A DNA stretch of 64,000 nucleotides from Chrysomallon squamiferum (Eukaryota > Mollusca > Gastropoda > Neomphalida > Peltospiridae), in contig CM022676.1 of the NCBI GenBank assembly GCA_012295275.1, positions 17,057,771 through 17,121,770 of the forward strand, written 5' to 3'. The translations under genes were made by a program, and so were the position numbers. Shown here piece by piece: positions 1 through 12,898 of this stretch (positions are counted from its first letter, which is position 1; each line of letters begins with the position of its first letter). The notes below the pieces were generated by a model. The model saw only the letters and a list, made by a program, of their open reading frames with translations, was not told where the DNA came from and did not search any database.

Positions 1-1153
1 CTCCTACTTTTCCCCGGACCAGTCCATTCACCCTTTGGAAAGTAATGCGAATGAAAATGACGTCACAACAAATGAAGGTACAAAGAATGAAAATTATATT
101 ACAAATAACTCGATAAATAATGAATATCAAAATGACATTACCAATAGTCCGACTGAAAGTGATGTCACGAGCTACAAGAATGAAAATGACGTCACAAGTA
201 GCCCCACTCAAAATGATGTCACGAGTAGCCTGAATGAAAATGACGTCACAAACAACTTAAATGAAAATTACGTCACAAGTAAGCCGACTGAAAAATTCAC
301 AGGTTACGAGAAGGAAAATGACGTCAGAGGTAAACAGAACGAAAAAGAAATACCCACTAACCAGAATAAAAATAATGATATAAATAATCATCACCAAAAT
401 GACGTCACCAATAGCTACAGTACATATGACGTCACAGACAGTCCGATTAGAAGTAGTACGACTTCATCCAGCACAACTCCGCCTCGACGTGAGATCAACC
501 CAGCCTCCATGCTGACTTCTGACATAAACAATTACGTTGATAACCTACAAGAAAAACAGTTTTCTTTTCCTCGTTTTGACAGCGCTCAGCCAATCAAGTT
601 TGAGACGTTTTCTCAGCCTCGTGTACCGCTCTACTTTGGCGGGAAACCGGTTGGTTTTAACTCCAAGGATAATGACGACCTGATGTCCGCTATAAAACTT
701 CCCAGCAACGACGTCAGTCACAACGACCTGAACGACATGCATAAACAACTGAATGAAGATTTGTTGTCGCTGGGACATCCTTTCGATAAAGATTTTTTCA
801 ATTTCCAAGAGAGTCAGCAATCAATTTCACAATTCGAAAATCTAGAAATGAATTCTGAGAAACCGGCTCAAGTAACATCTACTCCGTCTACGGCTAATAC
901 ACAGCAGCAACAGCAACCGAGATGCACCGTTAGCTGCATTTACGATGGGCAACGACTACACGGTCTGTATCAGCACTGCCACACGTGCTCCATGTACGTC
1001 GACTGTAACCATGGAAACGCGAGTTACCAGTCGTGTCCTATTTTAAGAGAGTGGGATGACAACAAGAAACAGTGCGTACTCTTTTCCTCCACCTGTCGGC
1101 AATTCTCGGCTTTTCCGACAATGGACGATCTTCTAGAGACACGTTTTAAATAA
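1..1153 (+). CDS. CBM14 protein copy 1, last exon (5' part outside window)
   Basis: This is the last coding exon of a secreted chitin-binding protein. The frame is open from the window edge to the TAA at 1151-1153. The first half is a low-complexity region built from Asn, Asp, Glu, Thr and Ser with NENDVTS-like repeats. The C-terminal 60 residues are a CBM14 (peritrophin-A) domain with eight cysteines, including the core spacing C-x2-C-x5-C-x9-C. The exon aligns without any indel to copy 2 (21151-22303), with about 20 base changes. The upstream exons lie outside the window, so whether the gene is intact is unknown, but nothing visible is broken. Chitin binding at the cell exterior is inferred from the domain; the biological role is not known. 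Confidence 0.8.
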   Translation, partial: SYFSPDQSIHPLESNANENDVTTNEGTKNENYITNNSINNEYQNDITNSPTESDVTSYKNENDVTSSPTQNDVTSSLNENDVTNNLNENYVTSKPTEKFTGYEKENDVRGKQNEKEIPTNQNKNNDINNHHQNDVTNSYSTYDVTDSPIRSSTTSSSTTPPRREINPASMLTSDINNYVDNLQEKQFSFPRFDSAQPIKFETFSQPRVPLYFGGKPVGFNSKDNDDLMSAIKLPSNDVSHNDLNDMHKQLNEDLLSLGHPFDKDFFNFQESQQSISQFENLEMNSEKPAQVTSTPSTANTQQQQQPRCTVSCIYDGQRLHGLYQHCHTCSMYVDCNHGNASYQSCPILREWDDNKKQCVLFSSTCRQFSAFPTMDDLLETRFK

Positions 1154-1520
1154 CTGTGTTACGTTACAGTGTCAGTGTATGCACTTGCGTTGATTATAAT
1201 CTCTAAAACACTAATATAATTATTAACTAAGTACGAACAGGTCAAGATTTCAGTTCCTAATTCCTCTTCTCATTAGTTTATTTATTTTATTTTATTTTAT
1301 TTCATTATATTTTATTTTTTCATTTTATTTATTTATTTACTTATTTATTTCAGAGATTTGTTTTTCCTTTTTTTTTCTTAGTTGCATGCTTGTTTGATGA
1401 CTTGCTGTTTACGATATGACATACGTTTATCAAAATTCGTTAGAAGATAAACAATAGTAACTGTTCAGTAACAATAACAATGATAAAAGCAGCAGCAACA
1501 ACACAGCAACTATAACAATA

Positions 1521-1568
<48 letters not shown>

Positions 1569-2702
1569 GTAATAACAACAATATAAACGTGAAATTATAT
1601 CAAAATTTACTTGCAGCTATTAAGGTTTCTTACCAAATTAATTTTCCAGTGATATAGTTTCATCAAAATTGAAGCGCTAATTAAAAAGATATCAGAGTCT
1701 GAAAAAAGTGGCAGTCACGCCCAGCTCTGGCCAAAATATCAAAATTCGAGGGCAAATAATTTTAAACTAATATTCAAAATGTGAAATCGTTATGACAATA
1801 TCATGTTGCATACCAAATAAAATGATCAATAATACAGAGAAATGACATGGTTAATAAATTCAAACAAAAACATTCTTAGAATTTTTGTGTGATTTGATCT
1901 TTTGAAACAAATATAAAGGTTTACGATTGTCGGATGACTAGAGTTAATTGAGAATTTACTTTGTGTATGTAATTTTATTAGTATTATTGTTCGGTATTTC
2001 ACTCTTAATAACTATATACATAAACAAAATTATGACATACCTGAAATAACTGTAGGTATAACAAATGAATAAATCCAGATACACGGAAAGAAATACATTT
2101 CTTAATTAAGAACTGTCTACATCAGTCTGTCTGCATCAAACACCACTACTTTAATTCAGATGCTTATTGCTAGCTTTATATACATTGCACGTTGACTGAC
2201 GCAGTTTATTTGGTAATCGTACACCTGTTTGTTACTAGTAGCTGAAGTGGAACGTATCACACTGATGAAATAAAGAAAAAAAGTATTATTATCAAGAACA
2301 CTTGAAAAAAACCTTTTTTGTGGTAGTATATCTACTTGTCTGTCTGTCTGTCTGAATATCTATCTATGTCTACCTGTCTGTCTGTCTGTACCTGTCTGTC
2401 TGTCTGTCTGTCTGTCTATTTATCTATCTCTCTATTTATCTATCTATATTTATTTATTCAAACTTGTTTATCATTATGTATACTTCAGAAAGCGAAGCTA
2501 AAATATCCCTAGATATTTATGTGAAAGTTTCTAAATGTGATTGTGTGTTTTTTTTTTTCTGTTTCTGTGTGTGTGTGTGTGTGTGTGCGCGCGCGATTCT
2601 CTGAACAACGATTTACATATTCGTATGTTCAATTACAGAATATTCTGGTATGAAAATCTGTACTGATTCAACCAATTTGGATAAATTCTTCATCGAATTC
2701 AG
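1154..2702. other. 3' flank of CBM14 copy 1, no gene seen
   Basis: Bases 1154-1411 match the 3' flank of copy 2 (22304-22567); similarity then stops. The rest holds an AAT array near 1526-1567, TCTG/TCTA microsatellite at 2338-2445 and GT repeats near 2569-2590. No coding exon was recognised. Confidence 0.6.
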
Positions 2703-3084
2703 AATTTGAGAAATAAATATCTTTAGTGTCTCTAGTACAAAACACTTAAAAATAGTTGATTCATCGACTATCAAAGTATTGTATTATTAGAGATATTAAT
2801 TAGAATAACACAACTGGTGACAACAATACGCAACCATTTATCAATACAACAGCGCAGTGTGAATCAATGTTATCAACATGTCTTAACAATTATATACTCA
2901 ATACATTTTATTTTTAGTATAATCATATCCTTTCTTGCGTCAAAGATATAATGAAAATATATTTTGCTCATACTAAATGAGTAATATGATTATGAGTGGA
3001 TTTTTGATTTTTGCTAAATGATAATTATAACTCAGAATGGATGTGAAATATATCTAGAAATTCTTCATCCCAATTATATAGCTG

Positions 3085-3137
<53 letters not shown>

Positions 3138-4359
3138 ACAGTCTCACTTGCTTTCTGTCAAGGTGATGTTTTACAGGTGCAGGGGTCTCTGATATTCTAT
3201 CAGTGGTAAATCTCATGTTACAGCTTGATAGCTTCTGACAGAAACAATGGAGGTATCATGTGATTACGGGATTTGTGTTTCAACATTCTTTTTGTAACAA
3301 TCTGTAAGTCAAGAAATGAGTTTATACATACAGACATATACACATATACACACGAAGACAAATATATGCAGGCAAACATAAACAGAAATTTGCAGACACA
3401 CTCATACACACAAAGCAGTTTATACGTATGACAGTAACTTAGAATAATCTGTCTTGCTATAACCTATTGAAACAGTAGATCCTGTTTAAGGTTTGATCCT
3501 CGTAAATAACACCCAGTATACCTTAGTGTGTCTCCTGTATCAGTGACACAAGATTTGTATCTACCCTACATAACAAACAAACAGACACTTTACAATATAT
3601 TTAATAGTCAAACAACTAAGACCAGTATACTGAAGTATTCGGAGGTAGGGGGAGAGGGGAACAGCATTTTAAAATTATCTTTAAGTAAATTGTAAGTTGT
3701 AAAGCGCATGAACTTGCATAACAAGAAGACAAATTTGTAAATAAAATTAAAGTAATATATAATAATATGCAACCTATAATATTATCTAATATCAGTTCAT
3801 ATTTTATTTTTATTTTAATTAACACTCCTACCATTGTATAGAGTCTTTGAGTGTTGTATATACCTTGAACGATAAAACACTATCTAGCGAGAGAGAAAGA
3901 GATGGAGACAGAAAAAACAAATTTTAGTAAAGATTACAGTTTATTCCTCATGTTCAAGAATTATTCTTTGCAGGATTGTTCATAATGTTTCTTTTCTACA
4001 TTAAAAAAAAAAAAAAAAAAAATAACAGATAATATTAACTTTAATCCTATAGTTTATGAAAATGCGTTCATCTGCACCATTTTATCAACATATTTAAATA
4101 TGTTAAATCGACGAGTATCAAAGGATAAACAAAGAAAAATAACTATGGTCGTATCCTCCTTGATTTCTGTAGATATAATAATATGTTTTTCATATCTGGA
4201 GCACTAGATGAAGATAGATGTGTTGGGAATATACTTGTCTTTAGTTGAACATTTTGCCATTTTCTTGATTCTTATTAAATGCCCATAGTCCTAAATGCGA
4301 ACACGAATACATCCTGAAAACAAAGTAACTGATACCTGAGAAGGCTCAAAGGAAGTTCC
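2703..4359. other. Noncoding start of module A
   Basis: Contains a 43-base poly-T at 3091-3133 and a poly-A near 4003-4020. The matching module B segment (45783-47390) has a shorter, interrupted T tract and a 51-base deletion relative to A near 3695-3780. No gene was recognised. Confidence 0.5.
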
Positions 4360-5930
4360 AGGGAAATGATGTAAAAGCAAGAATTTTGTTATAACTTAAA
4401 AAAAGCAACATCGGAAGCCTTTACTAAATGAAGTATCACAAAACTTACAAAACTGCAAGTCTGCGGACGTTTATTCTGAATTTATAAATAATATAGTCTC
4501 AGATATAAATGTAATATTTATAAATGCAGCTAAAGATACGTTTGGAAAGAAACCAACCTATATTACAATAAGCATCATTATAATCAGGTCTGGTTTAACA
4601 GAGCTTGCAAAACTGCTAAAAAGATGTCAGGGAAGAGAGACAAAGATATAAACAATATGGTGGATGTATACTGAAAACTGACTTGAAGTACAAAGAGAAT
4701 CAATTCAAACAAACGCTAAATAGATCAATTAGGGAACATAAAATATTTATTAAACGTGAAATGAAAATGATAAAATTGTCAAATCCAATAGAGTACTGGT
4801 CAGCTCTTAACAGCAATAAACACTGACTGTCAGAAGAACATGTGTGAACTGATTTTTTTTTCAAAACCTTTAACTGTAGCGTTGATGTAAATTGCACACT
4901 GAAAGCCAAGAAAGAACTAGTGATATTTTGAACAACCCTTTTTGAGCCGACGAAATATCTAGAGCAGTTAACAGTGATCAACCAGGCGGAGAAGACTTTA
5001 TTACTGATGAATATATTAATATATACTCTTAATATTATGTTACCTTTATATGTTCTATTGTTTAAGGTTATTCTTCAAACATCAACTGTAACATCTAGTT
5101 GGTTGATGGGACGCGTTAAACCAGTATATAAGAATAAAAGTGCCAGAAGAGACCGAGAAATCTATAGACCTGTTACATTATCAATCTCTTTAGGTAAATT
5201 GTTTGAATCTGTACTGAATTCTAAATTAAACAAGTACACAGATGTTTTTCGTAAACATTAATCCATAGCGCACCTCGTATTGTCTTTATAGTCTCTAATT
5301 ATTTTAATAAACAAATGTAAATAAATTAAAAATAATAACAACTAAATGAAAAAATAGTAAAATGAAATAAAATAATAAAAATAAGAAAGTATATTTTGCT
5401 TTTATAGATTATGAGAAGGCTTTTGATATGTTTTCATAGTGTTTGTAGAACTTGACTACGGAATAAGTTAATTAGATCTGGTAAAAATAGGAAATGTTTT
5501 AATATTTTAGTAAATATCCATTAAAATACTAATGCAAGAAATTCAGCGAACGGTTTGTTATCTGATTCTGAAATCGGTGTCAGGCAAGGAGAAAATCTGT
5601 AGGTATTTTTGTTTTCTACATGACTTAGAGGAGTTTCTTATAGACAGTAAGACAAGTGTACCAGAATACATTTTAACAACGAAAAATGTAATGTTTATTT
5701 TAAGCTTTTATTCTACTATATGCTGACATTACAATACTGTTAGCAAAATCATCCGATGCTTTACAGCATAATCTTAATATTTTTCACAAAAGTAAAATAA
5801 TGATTCTCTATAAACGGAGAAAACTTCGTGTTTATATGTGTTAGTTCTATGGAGAAAATATTCATATCACTGATAACTATAGATGGACATAGACATACAA
5901 AAAAAAGAAGAAAAGTCTATTCACTTACAA
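4360..5930 (+). mobile_element. Decayed non-LTR retrotransposon (LINE) reverse transcriptase, module A
   Basis: Fragments of a LINE ORF2 read in several frames. At about 5110-5260 the peptide contains VKPVYKNK and IYRPVTL, then LGKLF, the N-terminal RT signature of mollusc-type LINEs. At 5408-5431 FIDYEKAFD is RT motif A with its catalytic Asp. At 5576-5600 a GVRQGENL-like motif B is split by frame. At about 5717-5745 motif C reads YADI where an active enzyme needs YADD. Frameshifts and stops separate all the pieces, so it is dead. The same relic is in module B at 47390-48890, so it inserted before the duplication. The exact LINE clade was not determined. Confidence 0.8.
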
Positions 5931-8125
5931 CGTATATAACAAAGGTAAATAACAAACCAATGAAAGCTTAAAACCATCAGAATAGTTTCTCCATCGACTG
6001 TGTACTTGATTTATTTGATAAACTAATGCAACCAATTTTCTTGTGGAATTACGGTGTTTTATAAGTATACGTTTAATAGAAAAACTCCATATGAAATTGT
6101 ATAAGTAGTTATTAAGTGTTGATAAATGCACCCCTGGTTCTATGATTTATGGTGAACTGTGACGATATCACCTTTATATTTCTATAAAAATAAGAATAAT
6201 AACATTTTGGGGAACGTAATTTGCAAAGTCAAAACAAGATTTCCTCATAATTATATTATTTAATGCATGTTGTCTTTATTTTTGGAACCTATTTGTGAAA
6301 AATAGTTTGAACGATTTCGTTAAAAATACATGTGGACATAACACAATTTTCATAGTATTAAATGGTTACTTCAAACGGTATCCAAAATATTACATGATCG
6401 ATATCTGCAAATATGGAAAACCTGAAATGTTGTCAAAGTGTATTCATTACAAATTGTATTAATTAAGAATGTATTGAAATTAGAAAATTCTTATAGAGCT
6501 TTGTCAAACGGGTTCTCATATTCGGGAGCGATCATTGCTATACCGATGCGTTTTTAAGCGCTTACTTTGGAGCACTAAGCACAAGATAAAAGTGTAAAGA
6601 AATCTGGAATTTTCGGGAACAGCACACTTCATTATAAAGTCTGTTGTAATTATCCGTCAATTTCCGCTTTCTATACGATATAACTCTTGTCATTAAAACG
6701 CTTTAACGCAGATCGCTAAAAAGGGAAGACGCTGAAAAACAATCGCTCTAGAGAAGAGCAGTGTTCAAGCGAACTTTCATGTCCTATGTAAAATTTGAAC
6801 TCTGATGTTAAATTTGCTGTTAAATCTGGTTTAATATTGTAAGACAAAAGAGAAGATATTTGTAATTTTGACAAATTTGTAGATGAATGTCATTATGTAT
6901 TTAAAAGCGATGATGCGAGAAACGGTCTATCAGACGAATCCAGATATATTTTCAAACAATAATTTGTTTAATATCAAAAATATGTTTACACGTTCATGTT
7001 GAAATACCGTTTATGTAACTTATTGGATGAGACTGCAACATATTTTCAGACGAAAGCGAAAGACCTATTGAAATAAAAATAAATAAATAAATAAATAAAA
7101 AAAATAAATAAATAAAAATAAATAGTTTTTAAATATATAACATTGCAAATCATTTATATATTCTACTGCTATAACTTCAATTTTTTTTCTCATTCTGGTT
7201 CTATAGTTATATTTTATGTGTTTATTTCTTAAAGATATTTATCTAGATATTTATCTAGTTATATGTTATAGTTATATCTTCATTCAAAGTGTTGCACTCC
7301 CAAACATACTTCAACATACAGTGAAGAAAATGTACAGAATTCTATGTCATTACTCATTATAATAGTTACATATAGTTAGTATCTTGTTTATGTATTTTAT
7401 TTTCTGATTTTTACTAATAAAGTGAGGTTATTTCTTCCTAATTTCACTCTTTGCTACTTTAAGATCTATATATATATAGTATTATATATAAAGCGCACTT
7501 AATTTTTTTTTTTTCTAAATGATGTCATAGATTATTATGTAGACAAATATGGCATACAGGTGTCTGTGTAATGTATAACTGATTATACTAAATTAATGGA
7601 ATACCATTATATAGACTGGTTTTGACCAGTGATTTAATTGACGTACTAGTTCGGATGTAAGTCAGTGTTTAGTTGATTTCTTTGACGTCCGCTAAGTAAC
7701 GTAATATTTAAATAACACCGACTTGAATACGATAGCCTTGCGATAGATATAAATAGTGGAGTAAACCTTGTGAATTTGACTGTTGTGGAAATGCTTAGGA
7801 CATATTGCTGCTAAAGGCAAGTTAATGTGACAAATGAGATTACACAACTGTTGTTATAAGTAACGAAAAGAAATATGTTATAATGTTCATGACTGAGTAT
7901 TATTTTGATTGTATTTTGTTATGACAACAAATAATAAGACTCTAAACGTATTTTCGTCTGTTTTGTGTTATGTGGATAATAATTAAGTGACATTTTAAAT
8001 ATTCTTGCTCTGGGCTCTAGTATCACATGGATATTACAAATTATTGTCATCAGTTAGATAACATGTCAAAAATCTAACTTATTTGTTTGTACAAAACATA
8101 AATGCCATACACTGTTTCTACCAGA
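5931..8125. other. Noncoding AT-rich stretch, module A
   Basis: No recognisable gene. Contains AAAT microsatellite at 7073-7120 and a short TA run near 7469-7490. The module B counterpart is about 48890-51087. Confidence 0.5.
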
Positions 8126-8512
8126 AACAAATTAATCAGAATTTTACTAGACATAGTTTAATCAGAATCTTACTAGGCATAGTTTAATAACAGTTTTACT
8201 AGACATATATTATTCACAATTTTACTAAACAAAGACTAATTAGAATTTTACTGGACAAAATTTAATCACAATTAAATAGCCACAGCCCTTTGCAATTTAC
8301 TAGACAGATTAATAACAATTTCACTAGATATAGTTCATTCTCAATTTTAATGGACATAGATTAACTAGAATTTTACTAAACACAGTTAAGTCACAATTTC
8401 ACAAGACATAGAGTAAGTAGAAGTTTAGTAGACAGAGGTTAACCACAAATTTAATATATATAGATTAATTAGAATATGAAAAAAAAACATAGTTTAATCA
8501 CAATTTTACAGA
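8126..8512. repeat. Minisatellite, about 26-bp unit, module A
   Basis: Diverged head-to-tail units of the type TTTAATCACAATTTTACTAG followed by ACATAG, roughly 14-15 copies. Unit length holds while many units carry point changes, which implies an old array. The copy in module B is at about 51088-51470. Confidence 0.65.
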
Positions 8513-8856
8513 TTTATCGCAATTATATGCTGTACAGTATCAGTTAATTGAAAGAAAAACACTGTAATTTTAGAACATAAAATACTATACAAACATGCAC
8601 TGTATATTACATTGTCTTGAACTAAACACAATACAAGTAATAAACCACATTTGAAAACATTTGTCTAACTACGTTTTTGTATGAAAAGCAAAACATATAT
8701 ATATTTAATTAGCTCTTTTGATTAAAAAAATTCAATAATAGTGAATAATTGTTATATAATTTCATTTCCTGCAAATAGATGGGTTTTTCTAGTGTTTGAC
8801 CTATGTATGTCTGTACGTATATGTATATATGTAGGAATGAATGAACGTATCTACAA

Positions 8857-8899
<43 letters not shown>

Positions 8900-9033
8900 C
8901 ATGTATGTATGTATTTTTTGTGTGTGTACGTACGTATGTATGTATGTGTATGTGTATATATATATATGTACAGTAAAAGTAATAAAATAAATTGTTTCGA
9001 AGTTTTAAGTAAACAGATTTATAGAGAGATATT

Positions 9034-9116
9034 TTAATATTTTGGTCCATTATCATCGACTCCAAATACTTCATACGGATGCTGTTCAGATGACCCACTT
9101 CGTTCTACGTTGTTAC
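9034..9116 (-). pseudogene. Ig receptor A, last tail exon (YEVF, stop)
   Basis: Acceptor tttctgtgtag at the right edge. Its first two bases complete a Gly codon begun in the previous exon. The 27 following codons include HPYEVFG and end at TAA (9034-9036). The reading is identical in copy B. Confidence 0.75.
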
Positions 9117-9730
9117 CTACACAGAAATAATAAGACATGTATAATCATGTATGTTACCTTTCAGAAATAATCATCCATACATTAGTAGTTAAACGTAGAA
9201 GAAACAGACAAAGAAAACTGCATTGATAAACCATAAGTAATAAAATGTACAGAAAATTAAAACGACAAAAAATATGAAAAGTGACAGAGTAGCATCACTA
9301 GGTTGCTATTTACAACTTGAAAGACAAATACTAATCTATGGCGCTGATAAAACATATCACACTGAAAAATATTAATTTACAAATAATCTGTATTTATCAT
9401 AGAAAGATGCTAAATTTTATACTAGCATATCTGAATATATAATACAAATTAGTTCTATTAATTAATCATGTAATACAAAATAACCTTAGACGTTTTTAGC
9501 CCAATATATAAATGACAACATTTTATGTCATTACTATTTCATAATATTTGTTCAGTCTTCTATTTCAGGCCCCTTCTTTACTTGTTCATTTTTACTTCCT
9601 TGTGTACATTCCTTCATTTTTTCCTGATTGCCTTGCCAGGAGTCTTAATATATACTGAACTTTCAGAATTGAAAACTGTTTAGTAAAGTAAGGCGTATTC
9701 AAATAGCTATTAAGAAAATGTTGCACCTAC

Positions 9731-9783
9731 CCGGTTCAGAAGGAAGATTTTCGTATGTTGGAGACTGCGGTTCTGGATCAGTT
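9731..9783 (-). pseudogene. Ig receptor A, tail exon with YENL
   Basis: 53-nt exon between an acceptor ending TCACAG and a GTAGGTG donor. It reads TDPEPQSPTYENLPSEP plus the first base of Gly. YENL fits the YxxL tyrosine motif. Confidence 0.75.
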
Positions 9784-10733
9784 CTGTGATTTGAAACAGA
9801 CAAAATGTCTACGTGAATTCATGTTTTAATTTTAATAACAAAATGTACATATATATATTAGTAAAAATATTATAGGAAATAAAATTTGGAGTTAATTAAA
9901 AAGAAATTACCGAACAGTGTAATTGTGGATTGTTGGATGATAACATAAAATACACAAAATAGAGAGCATATATGGATATCATACAGACAGACATCGTACA
10001 CAGACACACAAAGAATACTCTTACTCTTTGGTAGAAACATAGGAAAACTTAATAGATAAATTTGACAGTGACGTTTATAGATACTGGATTCAACTACAAG
10101 TCAGACGAGTTATCTAAATAGAAAACCAGGATCTAGCTAGTGATGGATCTCTTCGGTCTCTCTCTTAAAGGAAACTCGGTGCTCAAACTTCGAGTTTGAA
10201 AGTAGCAAACATCATATCATAAAGATTCCCTATTAGTAGACCACCAATAGAGAATATGGTTATCACGGAATCTAGTGTAACACATTTTGGATCTGTCAGT
10301 CTCTTTCTCACTTCGGATAAAGATGTATTAATGAATCAGTACATTTAAGATACATTGAAAACAGTGCAAAATTTCGTTAACACAACTGACCACGGCGGCC
10401 TAGTGTTCCCTTGACCAGAGATATGTCATCTCACCCATGATCGTCAACAAACCAGAGGTTAACACAGAAGTATTTCAGACATCAATCGAGAACTGCTTAC
10501 ATTTAGAGATTCACCGATCATTGAACCTCTGAATTGTGGACGTTAGAATGTCATCTACATTGATACGGGATAGGATGTTTTATCAGGAGACTCTTAACGT
10601 TTCATTTCCATAATAAATATACTCGTTTAAGGACTGAACTGTGTAATCACTGCTGTGAAGGAGGACATATATGCATCAACACAGCTACCAAACATTTTAA
10701 ACTGTATTCACCTGTACTGTCAGTTAACATTAC

Positions 10734-10767
10734 CTTTTTTCATACTCATGTTTGTCTTTTCCATTTC
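10734..10767 (-). pseudogene. Ig receptor A, 34-nt micro-exon
   Basis: Flanked by tgtttttcag and gtaatg, the 34 bases are identical in both modules. In phase they read NGKDKHEYEK with partial codons at both ends. This links the TM exon (ends phase 1) to the YENL exon. Confidence 0.65.
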
Positions 10768-10989
10768 CTGAAAAACAAGATTTAAATAAAAATTGCAGGT
10801 GTAAACTAAAAACAAATAATAAAAAAATAATAATAATAAAAACAAAAAATTATAATTCGAATTTATTGCTAGTAAAGTTCCTAAAAGTAAAAATGGTTTC
10901 CACAAAAGCATAATACAGATGAAGTCATCTGGTAAAAATTATCACAATATTTGTTATATTAAATAAAATAATTGAAAAAATATATTTTA

Positions 10990-11006
10990 TTTTATAATAT
11001 TAAAAT

Positions 11007-11071
<65 letters not shown>

Positions 11072-11240
11072 TACAATAATAATAATAATAAATAAGATGA
11101 AGATGATAATTATGAAATTACATATAACTATTATACTTTCTCTTCTTAGAAAATGTATTTCTTTTTTCTTTCAAATTGTATTACTGATACTCATCACTTT
11201 CTCTCTTTCTCTCTCTCACACACACTCGCACATACATGTA
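10990..11240. repeat. AAT and CT/CA microsatellites in Ig receptor A intron
   Basis: An AAT array at about 11010-11095 and a short CT/CA tract near 11202-11226. The CT tract is much longer in module B (54224-54306). Confidence 0.8.
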
Positions 11241-11334
11241 CATGAACACAGTCACATAACCACACAGAAGAAGATGAACTCAAATGCACGTTCGCACAGT
11301 ACAAATAACACAACAAAGAAACAAAAGTATGAAC

Positions 11335-11442
11335 CTTTTTTACGACATATGAAAATAATTCCAATAACAAGAAGAGTTAAGACGAGTGTCCCTGATCCAG
11401 ATCCAACAGCCACTGCTATCATATTTTCGTTGCATACCTCAT
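11335..11442 (-). pseudogene. Ig receptor A, transmembrane exon
   Basis: 108-nt exon, phase 1 at both ends. It reads EVCNENMIAVAVGSGSG followed by a hydrophobic stretch TLVLTLLVIGIIFI and the stop-transfer CRKK. The donor G|GTTCAT is weak. Copy B has six more bases before the donor. Confidence 0.75.
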
Positions 11443-12898
11443 CTGAAACAACACTTGTTAAACTGAATACAGTTATACTACAAAAAAACAATATTAGAAT
11501 TTCAGTAAATACACAGAAATGAAGCTGACAAAATATGATAGAAAAAAGGAAGGAACAAAAATAAAGGAACCAGAAAAGTGGTGCAAGGGTGAACATTTGT
11601 ATGAGTCGCCTTATTTCGTCATGGTTAATGTCTGCAACGAAGTAATTAAAAATACATCACTTTTGTACAGAGTTCCTATGTATGCTGTTCTCGGTGCGGT
11701 GGCTAGGGTTAAAAGGTTGATTCATTGTATTTTGTACAAGTATATCAAACATGTTTCCCTGTCATGTCTCACTGGAGGTTACGCGCAACAGTCCCTTGTT
11801 CGAGTTGGTGACTGGTGAATTATATATAACAAAACAGAGGTCCAAAAGAAACCAAAAAAATGTTTTTGATCGGACCCTTAAAAAGTCGACATCGAACCTT
11901 CTGATTCACTATCGTCTAACAGTAAGAATCCGTGAACAAAATTTAATAAAAATTAAAACAAAGCTACATGACTGCACCTTCCAGTATTCTTCCTTATCAG
12001 TTTTACGATCCAGAAGCGAATTGCTGGCCAGGCAGGATGTCCGAAGACGGTAACAAAAAATGAGGAACGTATTTTGTGAGTCGAATGCTTGATTTAAAAA
12101 CATGTCAAATGCTTTCTAAAAGCAAATGTTCTGTGTAACGTGAACATAACATTCAAAGAGAATTCTTCCCTTAATTGTACCAAAGGGAGTGATACAATCT
12201 CGAGATTTGGCTCAACTTGACAATATCGAAATCCTTTATAATTTGTCTCCTTAAGATGTAACATCAGTGAAGAGGTTTAACATTCGATAGAACAATGAAC
12301 TCATTCAAATGAATACACTGATATCAGGTCAGTCAAAGCCGTGTATCTCAGTGACTTGTTCAACTGTACATTCGGAAGGTGACTTTTGTCCTCTGTGGCC
12401 AGTTAAACGATGAAGCCAAAGCATGCAAAAATAAAACAAAGTAATTATAATAACGTGAATGTGCTACATGGAAAGTTGAGAGAAAGGTTCAACTGAGCCT
12501 CAGACATTTAATTCTTCCAAGAAAAAATAACACTCAGTCCTCTGGAGGAAGACATGGATGCAACATATTTGAATGTTCCAGAGGAAAAAAATAAAAAATA
12601 AACACAAAACAACAGCAAGAACATCCAAATAGAAGTAAAAATTGAAAATAACACCCGTATTTTCATCTAATGTATAATTCATTCACTGAGTCGAATTGCT
12701 TTAATGATTTGAGTCTTAAAGTTGTTAAAATCAGTTATTTTACACTGTGTAAACGGCTGCCAACATAAAATAAAAAATAAGTTTCCAGTTAGAAAAAAAG
12801 ACATGCAATTGTTTCCAGTCTAACAATACAAAGCAAATAAAATGATATGATGCACAGCTGTACTAACTTACATTTTACCTCATTATTAATACATTTAC

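Noticed and set aside
545-820. Minus-strand frames opposite the CBM14 last exon (also 21695-21967, 63571-63828)
   Set aside because: Antisense shadows of a real coding exon.
11519-11818. 99-codon frame, partly kept at 54728-54949
   Set aside because: Lies in an Ig receptor intron; B is only a few percent diverged, so an open frame is weak evidence, and no domain is seen.
11984-12027. Possible extra Ig receptor exon (SLLDRKTDKEEYW)
   Set aside because: The acceptor AG in A is not present in B and the peptide fits no part of the receptor.
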